Position numbers and translations under genes: made by a program. From assembly GCA_030847615.1 (NCBI GenBank), contig JAUMIR010000001.1:32859501-32923500 (forward strand): a stretch of DNA of 64,000 nt, given 5' to 3'. The DNA comes from Gambelia wislizenii (lineage: Eukaryota > Chordata > Lepidosauria > Squamata > Crotaphytidae). The notes under the pieces were generated by a model. It was not told the origin of the DNA. It did not search any database and saw only the letters and a program-made list of their open reading frames with translations. Positions 62,926 through 64,000 of the stretch are shown here, piece by piece. The first letter of the stretch is position 1; each line of letters begins with the position of its first letter.

Positions 62926-64000
62926 CTGTGAATGAGAACGCATATAGAACAAATTAGAAAATGAGGGCAGTATTAGAGGTATGTTCACATCTTCATGTGT
63001 CAACACAAGAAAAAGCGGCAAAGCAAGGCCACAATCAAACAAGTGTAAATCCCTGCCAGCATGCTTAAGATGGTGGTTGGCAGCAAAGGTTGGTCTTTCT
63101 TCCCTCGGTATACAAGAGTAGTTGGATAACACTGGGCAGTCAGTGGCTATAGGGTTGGAGCTGTGCCCAGAGAAAGTGCTGCACAAGGAGATACTGAGTC
63201 CCTCCTTCTGTAATGTCCCCAAAGCCACCAACAGGGTTTTAGCCTGTTTAAGGTGAATACACCATAGGGAGGGACACACTGCATTCCTAGTCATTCCAGG
63301 ACAGCCTTCTCTTGGCTGCACAAATGGAATTCGCACAGCTGAAACTCACTTTTGCTTTTTCCCTCCTACATTTTGTGAAATGCCACCAAGCTATTCTTGA
63401 GAAATGTCAAAAATTAAAATAGACAAGTTCCAATGGACTCTTTGCACTCCATTTTTTAAAAATACACACCCCATTATCATATGACAAAAGAAGCTGTGTG
63501 TGTCTGCACAGCCAGTCACAAAGGATTCATTGCATTGATAAGGTTTGGCAAACTAGTCATTGATTAGTGCCCATATGCCTGTATTGGCTGTGATACAGGA
63601 TAAAGTTTGGAAAGGACTTGCCCCCCCCAGCACACTTTGTTTTAGTGCTTCAAGGAACACAGAAGCTAATGAATTACTGACTGCTTTACAATCTTCTTCC
63701 AATCTCTTTCTTTCTTATTCTTATATTTTACCCTTCCTCTTAATCAGAGCTATAGGGTAATACATAGATTATAAAACAAATTTTAAACTTGCCATTTCAA
63801 ACAAAACAAGTACAGTACAACGGTCTATCAAGTTGCTTCTCAGCAGCACTAATCATCAAACTCTGGTAAAACAGACCCCCTTTGAAATAAGACTGAAAGT
63901 GCAGGCAACAAGTTGATCCCAGTCAGGAGAAAGTTCCATAAACTAGGGGCAACTACAGAGAAGGCCCCGCTCCATGGGCTTCGCCTGTCAGCACTACCAC
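62926..64000 (-). other. PRKCE: PRKCE intron upstream of the first exon here (partial)
   Basis: No exon for the first half of C1A was found. The end of the window (about 63890-64000, AGTTCCATAAACTAGGGGCAAC) resembles a known type of squamate dispersed repeat, but I cannot name it. The 149-codon minus-strand frame at 62887-63336 overlaps the micro-exon only by running through its splice sites and is not a gene. Confidence 0.6.

Overview
The window is a stretch of vertebrate nuclear DNA and almost all of it is intron. It looks squamate (lizard-like, moderate confidence): many CR1-type LINE 3' ends with a shared tail, several tRNA-derived SINE families, a 5S-rRNA-derived SINE, and many short hAT-like, Tigger-like and other non-autonomous DNA transposons. 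The only gene I can support is PRKCE (protein kinase C epsilon), on the minus strand. Seven coding exons are present, all with consensus acceptors and GT donors and with reading phase kept from exon to exon. Together they are 874 nt and run from the second half of the C1A zinc finger, through C1B and the V3 hinge, to the first part of the kinase domain (glycine-rich loop and catalytic lysine). The exons for the C2 domain, pseudosubstrate and first half of C1A must lie beyond position 64000. The exons for the rest of the kinase were not found and should lie before position 1.

Layout, reading down the minus strand: 64000-62926 upstream intron; exons at 62925-62891, 61966-61881, 55095-54966, 46416-46274, 41700-41607, 41037-40826 and 37222-37049; then at least 37 kb of one intron to position 1. 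That last intron holds CR1 copies, an LTR-like block with a TATA box, and one unexplained exon-like segment (16907-16823) with a good acceptor and a perfect GTAAGTATG donor.

The most notable non-genic signal is a family of eight non-autonomous DNA transposons (about 350-640 bp). They share degenerate inverted termini close to GGGCTTGTCTACAC, and each copy is flanked by a 3-bp target duplication. One copy sits inside a SINE, and removing it with one TSD restores the SINE target, which confirms the boundaries. Several copies carry a promoter-like module: an AACATGGCGGC (YY1-like) motif, a GC box and a CCAAT box. Separately, five hAT-like elements from four terminal types have clear or one-mismatch 8-bp target duplications, two Tigger-like groups insert at TA, and one 1.7-kb hAT element holds other repeats. 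I saw no tRNA gene, functional rRNA gene, CRISPR array or plus-strand protein gene. Most open frames of 60-180 codons are repeat-derived or chance. Human residue numbers are from memory of the PKC-epsilon literature and are approximate.
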